Shown here: positions 45,458 through 57,918 of the stretch, one piece after another
Layout: the number at the start of each line of letters is the position of its first letter
Position numbering within the stretch: position 1 is the first letter of the stretch
Source of the DNA: Erythroxylum novogranatense
Taxonomy: Eukaryota; Streptophyta; Magnoliopsida; Malpighiales; Erythroxylaceae
DNA length: 64,000 bases
Reading direction: 5' to 3'
Assembly: GCA_029891385.1 (NCBI GenBank)
Contig: CM057225.1
Span: 15,006,998 to 15,070,997 of the forward strand
Notes under the pieces: model-generated
What the model was told of the DNA's origin: nothing
The model's input: only the letters and a program-made list of their open reading frames with translations
Database searches by the model: none
Made by a program: the position numbers and the translations under genes

Positions 45458-48400
45458 TGTAACACCCCACTCCCGTAAGACTCAAACCCGACATCGATGG
45501 TGATATCCGAGTCCGTGCCTTGCGAGGGTGGCGTGCTACATCACTCAGTCAAATCTCAGTATAAATAATATACATATTTTTTTTAAACATACACATACAT
45601 TATAAATTTTAGGCGGAAAACAATTTACAAAACAAGACCGATAAATACAAATTAATTTAGTCCAGTGCCTTTACAAATTGACCGAATCAATTATACAGAA
45701 ATTCAGAAAAACAAAATCAGACACTAATGCAGACACAACTAATCCCGAACTCTTCTCTCACTGTAAACGGTCGCTATATGCCTGTTGCTCAATAGGGTAT
45801 TCTTCTGAGTCCTGAAAAATAATTACAAATTTTGGGTGAGTTTTGCGCACTCAGTGAGGTAACTATCATCGATGGTCCACTCAATACATGCAACAACATC
45901 AATTTACATATCATATTTTCGCATTGTTGTATATTTGATCACATTTCACAATTCGTATAAAACTAACTTTATTTTGTAATGCGCTTTCGCAAAATTTCAC
46001 ATTTCACACAGTTACAGAAATTCACATTCATATTCTTCATATTTGATACATGCATATGAGACTCACTTCCCATTGATTATTATTTTGCTGCAACCGAGTG
46101 CCTAAACTGTCCCTTGAAGGGCTCATTAATATCTGTCCCTTATCCGTTGGTGGATATAGGGCTCATTATACGTTGAGCCTGAGGCTCTGAACCACTTATG
46201 AGCTCAAAGCTCATTTTTGCTCGTTGAGCTAAAAGCTCTGATCGGTGGCAACTCTGGTCACAACAGCCATTATATTTCATGCAACACTCAGACATATCAT
46301 AGTTATTTCATAATCTCACATTTAAACGTACACATGATCGTTATCACATCAGTGTAAGGCATCTTGCCTTTCATTCAATCAAAGGGATTAAATCCAATGC
46401 ATATGACGTGTGCATGTAACACTTTTTACAATTTATTTCGGTGTTGTGACCGAGTGCCTGAACTGTCCCTATAAGGGCACATTAGTCGTTGAGCCAAAGG
46501 CTCTGAAACTGTCCCAATAAGGGCACATTAATTGTTGAGTCAGAGGCTCTGAAACACTGTGGGGCTCAAGGCCCAAATATAAACGTTGAGCGTATAGCTC
46601 TCGGTGGCTGCTTCGGTCACAACTGTCATTATCTGTTCATGCATTCATGTATGAAATGCACATGCCACAATTTATCACATTTGTATACATGTATTCATAT
46701 ATCACGATCATTTCCAAATTATCACATTCGAACAATTAGTTCACAATTAGTCACATTAAAATCACAATCACACTTAATCACATTTAAACAAGGAGGTCCC
46801 AAATTCTCAAACAAACAACACTTCTATGTCATAATCTCCTAATAACTCGGACCTTCTGTCCGGAATCCATAAACCAAACACAATCCCACCATTATTCTCC
46901 ACAAAATCATAATCAAATAATTATAATCAAAAGATAATTGAGAAACCATCTAGATCACTCACAATAGCTTCCGCGCTAACGCCTGGAAGTCTCGACAGCG
47001 TCGATGGGCTGACGCTCCAAATACGCCTCTATCACAAGTCAAAAACTCATATTTTACATATTGTCCAATCAGAAATATTTAATAATGCACATGTAGAAAT
47101 TTAAAAGTATATACTATGCACTTTCGTGACATTCCCGGCACTATCCCAAAATTCCCATCACAGCCTTTTCTCAAAATCAGAAACTCGATAGACACTAAAA
47201 TCATTCAATTTGTCTCAGAAATCCGAAAGGTATTCTCCAAACATATACAGACTATCCTTATGTCGAAACTATATTTTTCACTCAACTTCCATCCAAAATT
47301 GAGAACTTTTATAGACTGATTCGACACTTACCTTCTTCATAAAACGTGTAGACATTTGTCTCTAGTTTACAACAAATCAAAAATTATCTCATTTGGACAT
47401 CTACATCAACATTTATGGCTAAAATACCAAAACATGTCCGAGCAAAAAAATGGGTCCTCGCCGCGGCAGAAGGAAGCTCGCCGCGGAAAAGGTTGAGCTC
47501 CCCGCGACGAGGGCACTAGCGTGCGCCGCGTCGCGACGTGCGAGCCTGAAAACCTCCCGAAACCTGATTTTTCAACATACTTCAATCAAATTCTTCCCAT
47601 CTTTCAAAACATAATTCATCTTAACCCTAAAACATCACTTATATTTCATTTTCAACTCATCTGAACACAATAAAATCAACAAAACATCAAAATCTAACCT
47701 TGATCATAAACCGAAAGACCACACATTTTCTTTAACCCATTTTACAACTTCTAACACATAATCCCCTCTTAACTAACATCAAAACATGTTTTATTCAATT
47801 GATCAAGAGGGATGATACTTATACTTACTTGATTGGGCTTCTAAAACGTCAAAGATTTCCAAAACCCAACTCTCCTTCTCCCACGGCATCTTCCTCCATC
47901 TTTTAAACAAAAACCCTAACTTCTTCTTTTTATACTCTTAAGAAGGGTGAAATGTCCATTCTACCCCTTCCTTTAAACCTTAAGTCTTATAATCTTAAGT
48001 ATCATGCCCAATTTGCCCTTATACCAATTCTTATAACCTTAATACTTCAATTCAGAAATTTGAACTCTTAGGGACTGAATTGAAATTCAATACCTTCAGA
48101 TAATTTGCAGATCTATGTTTCTAGTTTATTTAGAATCAAACATTAACTTAATTGGATCTCCACAGATCACGAATTTCTTATCAGACTGAACCATGTTCAG
48201 AGAATATCCCATTCAAACACTTTCAATACAAAATAATATAGCCTTAACTTCCGAAAATCATTTCTTTCAATCCCCGATATCGAAAAATATTAAACTCTAA
48301 GGCGACAGAAAGCTGTCCACATATTCTATAAGTTTCATGAAGATCAATGTTCACATTTCAAATTCACGCACTTTCATTATATCTTTCATACCTATCAACT

Positions 48401-48820
48401 TCCATTTCAAACAATTTATTTACTTTGGCTTTCATAAACCTCTCCAAATTTCAATGGCTCATGATAAAATAAATTTCCTAAATCATGTCATTAATTTGTA
48501 GTGTCAACTTGACAGTCATTTTCAGTACCGAAAATCTCATCGGTACGCATTTAGCAATTTTATGTAGAATACATATAAATCACTCCAATTCAATTCTTTT
48601 CAAACACTTATACTTTACATTTTTCACAAAAATTACACTTATAGACACATATGCCGGGATATGTCACGAATGCATATACAATCATGTGCATTTGCAAAAA
48701 TTACCATTCATATCCATATAGAGGTTATTTTATGCATGAATATACCGAGATACATGTACACACTCACAACCTGACCCAAATTTACTATTTTATCCTTCCC
48801 ATCGGTGATGAGATGTTACA
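45458..48820 (-). repeat. Gypsy-3 5' LTR (3,363 bp)
   Basis: Starts TGTAACACCCCACTCCCG like the left copy. The main difference is in the CpG block (47455-47545). It lacks roughly 80 bp present in the left LTR and has an extra GCTCGCCGCGG unit. Otherwise only scattered substitutions separate the two LTRs. Confidence 0.94.
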
Positions 48821-48825
48821 TAAAC

Positions 48826-49339
48826 AACCTTTGATATAATAGATCACAAGTAGTATCAAAACATAACAATCCTCATACAAGATAACTTTGACGACCTCAA
48901 GTCAAAGAATCACTTATACAATCATCACAATGAGAATTCCATAGACATACAAGTAATGTTCCAAATGGATTTCTCATATCGGGTATGTTCAGTGAACTTG
49001 TTCTCTAGCAAGCACCCACACATTTGTTTAAGTATCTTTATACTTTAGCCTATAAGATCGACTACTTCCTTCATAAGGAAAAAAAAAACTTGTACTAGTC
49101 TTTTTCCATTCTATTAATGTCCAATCTTAATAGAACAATGACTAGGAACATTTAGGAATAATACATAAATGCAATATGAATCTCATAATTATAATCTCAT
49201 TATAATTTCATTTGCAATGTACAATTATCCCATGGACTTTATCATATACATCTAAACATGTACAAGATAAAGAATACCTTTTTAAAAATTTGTTTCTAAG
49301 CTACAACCAAAGCGATTGGTTGTAGGGCATAAACCAACA
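48826..49339 (-). repeat. Copia-D left (3') LTR, inner part
   Basis: Continues the LTR after Gypsy-3: CCTTTGATATAATAGATCAC matches 59711 onward, ending at ATAAACCAACA (49339). Confidence 0.92.
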
Positions 49340-49352
49340 ATCTCCCACTTGC
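49340..49352 (-). other. Copia-D polypurine tract
   Basis: The minus strand reads GCAAGTGGGAGAT before the LTR start TGTTGGTTTATG, the classic Copia arrangement. Confidence 0.85.
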
Positions 49353-52300
49353 ACTAAGCCAATCGTTTAAGTATCTTATATCATATCACCATATGACGAT
49401 TGTTCTACTACTGGCTTAATGAGAGAATTCTACATGATTTTCTATAGTGAGCACTTGCTTAAGTCTTACAACTCTTATCTTAATTATCATCATAATTAAA
49501 AACATTTGCCTAAACACATTCTTGGATCTTTGATGAGACGTTAGCTCCTTATGCATTCCCAATGGCTCTAATGTTTTGCAGTACATTACTGTCTTAAACA
49601 ATGCAAAGAAACTCTATCAAGTTCACTAAATAACTTGTTGATCCAATTAATCATTTCCACTAAATGAAAAATGTATTATGGCTCAATTAACAACCATTGC
49701 TACATTAGAACCTTTCCAACACTAAATGATATTGTTCTAAGCAAATAAACCTTAATTAGGATTTACTTCTAAAGTTATATCCTTATCATCTTAAACTCTA
49801 ATATCAATTCATACATAGAGTAATGGATATCTTTAATACTTTATAAGTATCTGATATCTTAAATACTAAACATCTTTAGTATATTATCTATGCACTTGGA
49901 CTTAGAATAAGTTAATAACGTCCAATCTATCTCTATAGATCTGATTCCCATAATTAAGTTGTTAACTTTTCATATCCAGCAAGATTTTGTTCTTGGACAA
50001 TTATATGTTCAACAATTGAAAGTTAGAACAGTTGTTCTCTGTGAACAATATGTCTCCACATACTCCCACTAAAGAGGACAACTATACTCCCACTATCCTT
50101 CTTATAGAAGTGATAAATTCATAATCATTTCCAAAACAAACTCTTTGAATTTATCATAAAAGTGAATCTTTCAATATCTTGTAGCCTTTCAACTATACAA
50201 CAAATGTATCATTAAAGGCATTAGTTCCAATTAGACGTACATTTATGAGATTTGAACCTTTTAAATTCCTTCTTACTCCCATTGCTTATCTTGAGAACCA
50301 TTCTCCTATAAGTATACATTGAATCAAACAATTTGTTCAATGGGTCTGTAAGATTATATCCAACCTTTTTGGATATCTCATAACCTTTTATTACCGATTT
50401 TAGTTCTAAACTAAATGGATAATATATGCTTCAGCTAAGCATCACATCCTTAAATCATTAACTTTGACTATTTCAAAGACTTAGTGTTTCATATCTAATA
50501 TGAAAGCTTGCTAATTGATTCAACTAGAACTATAGAAGGAAAGTCATTGTACCAGGCATTACTATAAAAGAAATACTATTGCATCATACAATATCTCATA
50601 TTGTATTTTACTCCTTACATAAATCCATACACTTATGAATTTAATTATGAAGGATTTCACTAAAGAATCTCATTCCCTATAAATAACCGAAAATTTAAAA
50701 CTTACCACAACGATCTCATCGATGTGCTTCAGCATTCTCAATGCTTAATTTCTACTTTGATTTAAACAGTTTGAACTTTTCAAAATTTTAAATCATCATT
50801 AATACATATGACTATATCACATAAAGTCATTAGTAATATAATAAAATATAATATTATCCCTTTATAAATTGTTATTCCATCCAATACATCACATGTATAA
50901 AATTTAACAATTCAATACCATCATCAACCTTTCACCAAAGGTTGATTTGGTTATTCTTTAACTTTTCAAGTTTCACAGGTTCCATACGATTAATAATTAA
51001 AAGGATGCATATATCCTAGTATATAACTTTATGATTCTCGTTATGTTGATTTAACCAATATGGCATAAACGGATTATCTCGGTTATCCAACTTTTAATTC
51101 TTGCCATTTATGTTAAATATAAATCTCCTTTGATCCAACATATACAAACTCTTTGTATAATCTTGGATCAACTACTTTTACTTAACAATCTATTTCTTAT
51201 CATGCTTTGAACATTACAATAATGTTGAATCTAAATTCAGTATCAAATACTCGTAAGCATGAATTAGAAATACATATGATCTCTATCATATCACATAAAG
51301 GCAAGAAAAATAATGCAATCATTTTCTTCTAATGATAGCTATTATCATTCTATAACAAAGCGTATAATTGTAGTCCACAATTATGCTTTTATTAGGCTAA
51401 ATTAACTGGAACAACTTTAATAAGGTACTATACTTTTCCGCTCTACTTATACAACCTCTTGCATCTTATTATCATGGTGTTGACATACATCTTATATGTT
51501 GTCATCAAAGTTTATGAGACATTAGTCAACTCAAAATGTCAATACACCAAATCCTCAACAAGGATTATAACAAATTTGCATAATGGGCATACAATTTTCT
51601 TTTCTAACTTTTGAGAACACTTCTCAAACATATCCTATGTCTAAGAACTTGAGTTCACTAAATTAGTATCAACTATACTAAATAAGGTAGATTCCATTAA
51701 GAACAAAATAAAAGTGTAAGGAAAAACAAGTAATCAATTATATGCCATAACTACCAAATAAGATTAGGACTTTAATCATGCATTTGGTTACTCCCACTAT
51801 TTTATTCAAAATAATAGCCCTCACTATTATTCGGAAAGATTACTCTAATCTCTCTAATAGGCTAGGATCCCATTCAAATATAGTTGATCTTGAGTTTGCT
51901 CAACAAACCAACTATACTTAAATTAGGTAGATAACAACTTTATCAATCACATCTCATGTGACTCCTAGATCCGTTAGATGACAACTCTTGCTAAAATATA
52001 TCTTATATGTCATTCCTAACCCTGCCGCTAAATTCATGTGATCATGAGTTTTTTCATCCAAATCATCATAAGTTTAGTTAAGTAGAATCCACTATTATAA
52101 GATTAAATATATTCGAGTTAAAGAGGCCTAGAGTTTACTCAACAAGCCTTACAATAAATAAAACCTTGGTTTATTCTTATAACAATGGAAGGCAACAATC
52201 ACGTTCTTAATGTTTACTTAATATTTTAACGAAGGATTTTAATTTCATTCGTCTCATCAAACACAAATTGCATGTAAAATATCACACATATAAAACATAC

Positions 52301-53508
52301 AATTTATCATGCATCCAATATATATATCAACCATATAAATAAAGTATTCAACATATGCACTCATAATCAAATTATATGCATAAAATATCAAGCTTCGTAT
52401 GATTCTAGTTATTGATCTTCATAATCTAAAATAACATTTTCAACTTCTTGGAAAAATTAAATTATATTAAAACAATTGATTACTAAATAAATTAAATTCT
52501 TATTCCAAATAGAAATTTAATTTGATTTGGAAACAATTTTCAAATCCAATTGGAAACTATTTCCAACTTTTTTAGTCCTTTAATAATAATTTAATTGAAA
52601 ACAATTTTCAATTAATTATTTTTCTTACTTATTATAATTTAGAAAACTTCTTTTCAAAATTATATAAGTAATATATTCTAATCCAATTAGAAAACTATTT
52701 CTAATCTAATTAAAATCACCATTTCTAATCTCATTAAAATTACTATCCCTTAATTAGAAAACTATTTTCTAATATTAAAGGAAACTACTTTCAAAATTAA
52801 ATAAAACACTTTAAATTTAATTAAGAAAGTTATTATATATTATTTATTTAGAGATTTATTTCTTGACTAATTAGAAAACCTTTCTTTAATAAGTTAGAAA
52901 ACTATTTTTAAAATATTAACGAAAACACAATTTTCTTAATTAATAAATGAAAACACTTTTCAAAATTTAATCAAGAAAAATACTTTATCTAAAAATCAAG
53001 AAACTTATTATTCATAATTAAAGAAACAATTTCTAAATAAATTAAATAATAATTCTCTAAACAAATAAAACTTTAATTTTAATTTATCTCAATTAAATTG
53101 AAATAAATAAATTTAATTAAGAAACAATTTTCTTAATTATTTAAGAAACATTTTCTTAATTTCAAGAAGTCTAATTAATTAATTTCAATCTAATTGAAAA
53201 TAATTAATTCTAATTTTAGAAGTAACTTTTCTAATTAATTAATTTTAATCTAATTGAAATTAATTAATTTTAATTTTAGAAACTACTTTTCTAAAATTAA
53301 TTAGGAATCAATATAATTATTAATCTTAATCAAATTAAGAAAATAATTATCTTAATTTTAGAATTGAATGAATAAGTCAATTCAATTTAATAATCCAACC
53401 TTTTGAAAAATTAAATTAAATTTCAAAGCATTCTGAATAAAACTAATCCCTTTTGAAAACATTTTTTCAAAACTAAAAAAGACTCGTTTTTTTTTTAATC
53501 CATCTTTG
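49353..53508. other. Copia-D non-coding interior, AT-rich
   Basis: About 4.2 kb with no domain recognised on either strand. The first 3 kb is moderately AT-rich. From about 52450 to 53480 it is a dense series of AATTAATT and GAAAACTATTTTC-like units (listed separately). Short frames such as the one at 49416-49601 have no homology that I can see. Confidence 0.6.
52450..53480. repeat. Degenerate AT-rich repeat block
   Basis: Irregular repetition of short A/T units: AATTAATT, TTAGAAAACTATTT, CTAATCTAATT, often in inverted pairs such as AATTAATTTTAATCTAATTG followed by AAATTAATTAATTT near 53240-53275. Composition alone would favour strong DNA bending and easy melting. No fixed period can be stated by eye. 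Confidence 0.7.
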
Positions 53509-53552
53509 CGCAATCCCACGTTTTTTTTTAGTACAAAGGAAACTAAAAACAA

Positions 53553-54308
53553 TTAATCTAATTCGCGCAAAACTTTGCGGTACTCGATGCCTTGCCGGTC
53601 CCGTCGAAGGAGGTCTTGGACTACCAACGAAGACTCGCGAAGGAGATGGAGGCCTAGGGTCTGCCAGCCTGCCATAGCAGCCAACTGATCAGCGCACTGG
53701 TTACCCTCCCGATGAATGTGGTGTACGCGAACCTCCCAATCACGCTGGAGCAACCCGTGAATACCTGCCAACAAAACATGATAAGTATCAGTGTCAGAGA
53801 CGGGGGATGAAAACAAATTGATGACCTCGAGTGCATCACATTCAAGGATGACCCGACGGTAACCAGAAGTCCAGGCAAGGGTGAGTCCTGAGTGGACGCC
53901 CCATAATTCAGCCAAAATGGGGGATCCTTGGCCAATATGGTGGAGGAAACCACCACACCACTGGCCCTGGTGATCCCGGAGGAGACCCCCTGCTGTAGCG
54001 AGAGCCCGACCCGGTGTGAAAGATCCATCGGTGTTGAGTGTGATCCAGGACGCCGGGGGAACAGTCCATCGTACTCGACTCCCCAACGGGAGGCCCCAAT
54101 GGGGAACCACGTGACGTTCTACTGCTCTCGCTCGCTCAATCCACTCAACATAAGCAATAACCGCCTGCGTACCATCCACCGACCAAACAAAATCAGTCTC
54201 GAACAAAAGTTTGTTCCGCCACTTCCAAAGCATCCAGCAAGCCACCCCGAAGATCGTAGGCCAGTCCCATTGAAATGTGTGGGGATGCTGGAAGAGATTG
54301 GAACGCAC
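53553..54308 (-). pseudogene. LINE ORF2 C-terminal RNase H
   Basis: 251-codon frame ending at the ORF2 stop (53553-53555). WITLNTDGSFTPGRALATAG opens the RNase H; ILAELWGVHSGLTLAW, VILECDALEVINLF and REGNQCADQLAAMAGW carry the other acidic positions, so all four catalytic acids (D, E, D, D) are present. Such RNase H domains are typical of plant L1 ORF2. It is not a host RNase H gene: the frame is continuous in order with the upstream RT and zf-RVT. Confidence 0.93.
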
Positions 54309-54461
54309 CCACGTCTCGACAGATTGCTGGAAGAAAACGGAATTAATAACCGATGATGGAAATTTGTACCAAAAGGCTTGGACAGGTGGGCAGTCCCTAA
54401 GGGCATGTAAGGTGGTCTCCTCGCGACCACAAGTGAGGCAACTACTATCAGACGTGAGGTG

Positions 54462-55561
54462 TCACGTCACCCGTTGATGATTCGTAAGGAGTTTTTCCTG
54501 AGTTAGGAGCCAGAGGAAAGCCCGGATTTGTTGAGGCCCGGGCCATTTCCAAATTAATTTCCAGGGAGCGGAAGAGGCGCTCGGCGGGCGCCCATCGATA
54601 ATCTCGTAAGCAGACGCGATCGTAAAATAGCCAGTGCTAGTATGTCGCCAGCGGACGCAGTCTGCCACTGTCGGATCAGGAGAGGGATGTAACTCCACGA
54701 TAGCCAAGCAAACGGAGGCTGGGAGGTACTGCTGAAAAGAGGTCCACTTCCATCCGCCATCCCGGGTGCGCATCTCACCATCAGAATCGATAACGCGCCC
54801 TCGGTATTGGCTCAGAGCTACGTAAAGTAATGGGCCCACACCGGAACCCAATTATCGGTCCAGAAACTAATACTGCACCCATGCCCTAGATGCCAGAAAA
54901 CACCTTGCCGTACGTACGGCCAAATAGTCGCAAGGCCCTGCCAAAAGACCGAAGCACCAACCCGAGAGATTGAGTGAGGGAGATGGGTGTCGTTGAAACG
55001 ATATTTCGCCCGCAAAATGCGGGCCCATAAGGTCGAGGGATGCTCAATCAGTGCCCAACCCATTTTGGTTAACAAAGCGTCATTGGTCGTCCGAAGGCGC
55101 TTAAGACCTAGCCCGCCAAAGGCTTTAGGTTGACAAACCATGTCCCAATTAACAAGGGGCACTTTCCGCTGCTCACCCGTACCGGCCCAAATAAAGTTCC
55201 GTATAATCTTTTCCAGCTCATCGCATAAGCGACGCGGAATGCGGACAGTTTGCATAGTGAAGATGGGGAGGGCCAAAAGCACAGATTGGGCGAGGGTGAC
55301 TCGGACCGCAAGGGACAAATGCCAAGCCCGCCACCCGGTGAGTCTTTTGCTGGCGTTCTCCAAAATATGCTGATACGTGGTCTGACGAGTTCTTTCATGA
55401 AGCAGAGGGACGCCGAGATACCTGCCTAGGTTATCAGTGGCGGTGCCGTGAAGGGCGTGACTGAGCCAAAGAGCTGTGTCCGATCGAACATTCTTGGAGA
55501 AGAAGATCTTCATCTTGGAGGTGTTAACCTGTTGACCGGACACCAGACAGAACGTCGCCAT
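54462..55561 (-). pseudogene. LINE ORF2 RT C-terminus and zf-RVT region
   Basis: Frame 54818-55561 reads SGQQVNTSKMKIFFSKNV, YLGVPLLHERTRQTTYQHIL and KRLTGWRAWHLSLAVRVTLA, the RT thumb and post-RT region of plant L1. Frame 54462-54851 reads RWRHTSTGYFTIASAYEIID and WKWPGPQQIRAFLWLLTQEK, the zf-RVT domain. Its C-L-T-C ... H-x3-DC zinc ligands continue to about 54390 in a further frame. Two frameshifts separate the parts. Confidence 0.92.
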
Positions 55562-57064
55562 GATCTGAGCTATAACCTGCGTCTAAGCGTCTGTAGCTTC
55601 GGAAAACAGGATTAGGTCATCCGCAAAGAACAAGTGGGACAACGGGGGCCTGTTAGGGCTCAATTTAATCGGTTTCCAACAGCCTTGAGCCACTTCCCAG
55701 GAAATAAGATGGCCCAAACGTACCATGCAGAGGACAAAAAGATACGGCGAGATCGGGTCACCTTGTCAGATTCCTTGGGAGGGGGTAATAGGATCCGATA
55801 GAGAGCCTTGCCAAATCACCTGAGTAGTCACAGACGTAACACACTGCATGATGACCCGTGTAAGGGTGGCCGGGAGCCGGAGAGCTTCGAGGGTGCTGTG
55901 AATAAAGTCCCATCGAAGTCTGTCGTAAGCTTTCTCTAAATCCACTTTGATCGCCATAAAGCCTGTCCGTCCGGTCTTACGTCTCATCGAATGGATAGCT
56001 TCTTGGGCGATAATGATATTATCAGCGATGTGGCGGCCAGGAATAAAACTGCATTGATTTGCCCCCACAAGGCGGCCTAAATGAGGTTTAAGTCTGTTCA
56101 CGAGCACTTTAGAAAGTAATTTATAGAGTACAGTGCACAGACTTATCGGACGGAACTGATCAATCCGAGTAGGGGAAGGAGTTTTGGGGATGAGGACCAG
56201 GAGGGTGTGATTGACGTCCCTGTCCCAATGGTCGCGGTCAAACAAAGACTTGATGTAATCCGTCACTTTCGGGCCAACCCTCTCCCATTGGCGCTGGTAG
56301 AAAAGGGCATTGAAACCGTCCACCCCTGGAGCTTTGTGTGGATTCATAGCAAATAGCGCTCGACGGATTTCAATGGCCTGGACAGGATTGTCCAGGTCCT
56401 GTAAAATGGGGGCCGGCAGAGGGGGGAAGGAATCGGGAAACCTGATCTGGGCTGTGGTGATGTCCTCCCTCGTAAACAGGGCGGCAAAGTAGTCATGAGC
56501 GAGCCGGCGCAGATGCTCGGGGTCGGACACTAAATGCCCTTGTGCGTCTTTGAGGCTCGTAATCTGCAGTTTCCTTCGCTTGGTCAAAGTGAGGGTATGG
56601 TAATATTTAGTGTTTCGGTCCCCCTGGGAGATCCACTCGCACCGAGCTTTTTGATGCCAATAGATCTCTTCCTCACATAAGACTTGGGCTAGATCCCCAC
56701 TTAACTGATCCTCCAACACTGTCAAGGAATCAAAATTGTCATCATTAAGTGTGCGCTGTATACCCTGAAGTCTAGCGAGAAGCCGCTTCTTGCGATGAAA
56801 AATATTGTCAAACTCAGCCCGATTCCATTGCGTGAGGCGTTGGGAAAAGGTAGCAAGCGATTTACTCATCGTGGCTTCGTCCGGCAGCCAATGTTCAGTC
56901 ATCAGCTCGTCGAACCCCGGGTGAGACAGCCAGGCATTCTGAAATCGAAAGCCCAAGCTCCCCGAAGGTGACGACACCGAGGGATGAAAATTAATCCACA
57001 GGGGCCGATGGTCCGATCCAAGAAAGGCGAGATGATGATTTACGGCGTGGGGGAAGGCGTGCAT
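55562..57064 (-). pseudogene. LINE ORF2 reverse transcriptase
   Basis: A 432-codon frame (55766-57064) runs from the end of the endonuclease (GSDHRPLW) to RT blocks NPHKAPGVDGFNALFYQRQW, LLVLIPKTPSPTRIDQFRPI, SLCTVLYKLLSKVLVNRLKP, QCSFIPGRHIADNI and KVDLEKAYDRLRWDFI. After a TGA near 55766, QGDPISPYLFVL and the catalytic FADD box (55616-55627) follow, then a TAG near 55575. All catalytic motifs are present and only a few point lesions break the frame, so this LINE is comparatively recent. Confidence 0.95.
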
Positions 57065-57661
57065 CTAGGAAGATGACGCAAAAACTCTATCCAAACGAGC
57101 TTGCACCAGACCACGCCGCCACGTGAAGCGGGAACCAACATATCCGAGGTCATGGAGGCTACAAGCGTGCACCCACTCCTGAAAATGTCGGTTCACGACC
57201 CTTGTGGCGAGAGTACCCCCTCTCTTGTCAGCTAGATTTAATTTAGCATTAACATCGCCTCCTATAAGCCAGGGCCAAGTGGAGGATCAACCAAGCCACT
57301 CCAGAGCGGGCCAGAGATGAAGTTGAGTGGCTGGCTGAGGGCTAGCATACACCGCGGTAAAGTCAAACGAGGAATCCTCGGACGTTATCGTGGTATGGAT
57401 AAATTGACGATGAGCTAAAACAATAGAGATTTGATACTTCTCCTTCCAGAGGAGCCAAATCCCGCCGGCAAAAGCGTCGGCTTCGACACGGAAGGAGAAC
57501 TCAAAACCTTGAGTTCTAATCACTCCTTGTGCCCGAGTCCCACTAATACGAGTTTCCAGTAAAACTAGAATACCAATATTATAGCGGTGAATATAATTCC
57601 GCAGGATGGACCGAAATCTGGTCCCTCCTACACCTTGGCAATTCCAGATTAAAATAGACAT
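57065..57661 (-). pseudogene. LINE ORF2 endonuclease domain
   Basis: Start codon at 57659-57661 gives MSILIWNCQGVGGTRFRSIL, the standard plant L1 ORF2 opening with the catalytic-site asparagine (WNCQG). LLETRISGTRA contains the next conserved glutamate, and a GGIWLLWKEKY segment follows. A stop (TGA in sense) near 57285 cuts the frame after PALEWLG, and another (TAG) sits at about 57065. The end of the domain continues as HHLAFLGSDHRPLWINF in the next frame, with the SDHRP motif intact. It would nick the target DNA. Confidence 0.9.
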
Positions 57662-57673
57662 AAACATAAACAA

Positions 57674-57903
57674 TTAATGAGATTCGGTACCTCCCATAGG
57701 AGCGTCCTGACATGCAGGTTGCATTAGCGACATTTCGAGTTCTGTTGAGGGGGCTTCCGGGGGAAGAACCTCATTGGAAACAGCCGGGCCAGCACCATCT
57801 GGGGGTTCAATATCCGGGGGTGCGGTAATGCCCTTGAACGGTTGACCCGTCAGACTCGCAACGTCATCCATCGGCTGTTGATCCTCGGTCGCAACGTCAG
57901 ACT
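57674..57903 (-). pseudogene. LINE ORF1, last part
   Basis: The open frame runs DVATEDQQPMDDVASLTGQP ... GGTESH and stops just before ORF2. Upstream it reads on through the target-site duplication into host DNA, which proves the truncation point lies inside ORF1. The piece is an acidic, proline-rich tail with no domain. The gag-like and CCHC parts of ORF1 are missing. Confidence 0.75.
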
Positions 57904-57918
57904 CGCAATCCCACGTTT

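Larger units (their letters stand above)
38573..48820 (-). mobile_element. Gypsy-3: old chromovirus with 3.4-kb LTRs and decayed interior
   Basis: Plus-strand ends TGTAACACCCCACTCCCG and GAGATGTTACA, with 5-bp duplications TAAAC at 38568-38572 and 48821-48825. The equivalent place in the other Copia-D LTR (about 59705) has TTTAAACGACC without any insertion. LTRs are 38573-41987 and 45458-48820. Polypurine tract and primer-binding site put it on the minus strand. The 3.45-kb interior is too decayed for domains to be assigned. Confidence 0.94.
53521..57903 (-). mobile_element. L1-type LINE, 5'-truncated, in Copia-D
   Basis: Bounded by a 12-bp duplication CGCAATCCCACG plus up to three T (53509-53523 and 57904-57918). 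The plus-strand T run at 53521-53529 is the short poly(A) tail at the 3' end. Minus-strand order is the end of ORF1, then ORF2 with endonuclease, RT, zf-RVT cysteine region and C-terminal RNase H, typical of plant L1 elements. At about 4.4 kb it lacks most of ORF1. Its GC content is clearly above the surrounding AT-rich DNA. Confidence 0.95.

Noticed and set aside
53928..54477. Plus-strand frames of 142 and 66 codons in the LINE
   Set aside because: Antisense to the RNase H and zf-RVT region of ORF2. GC-rich coding DNA leaves the opposite strand open.
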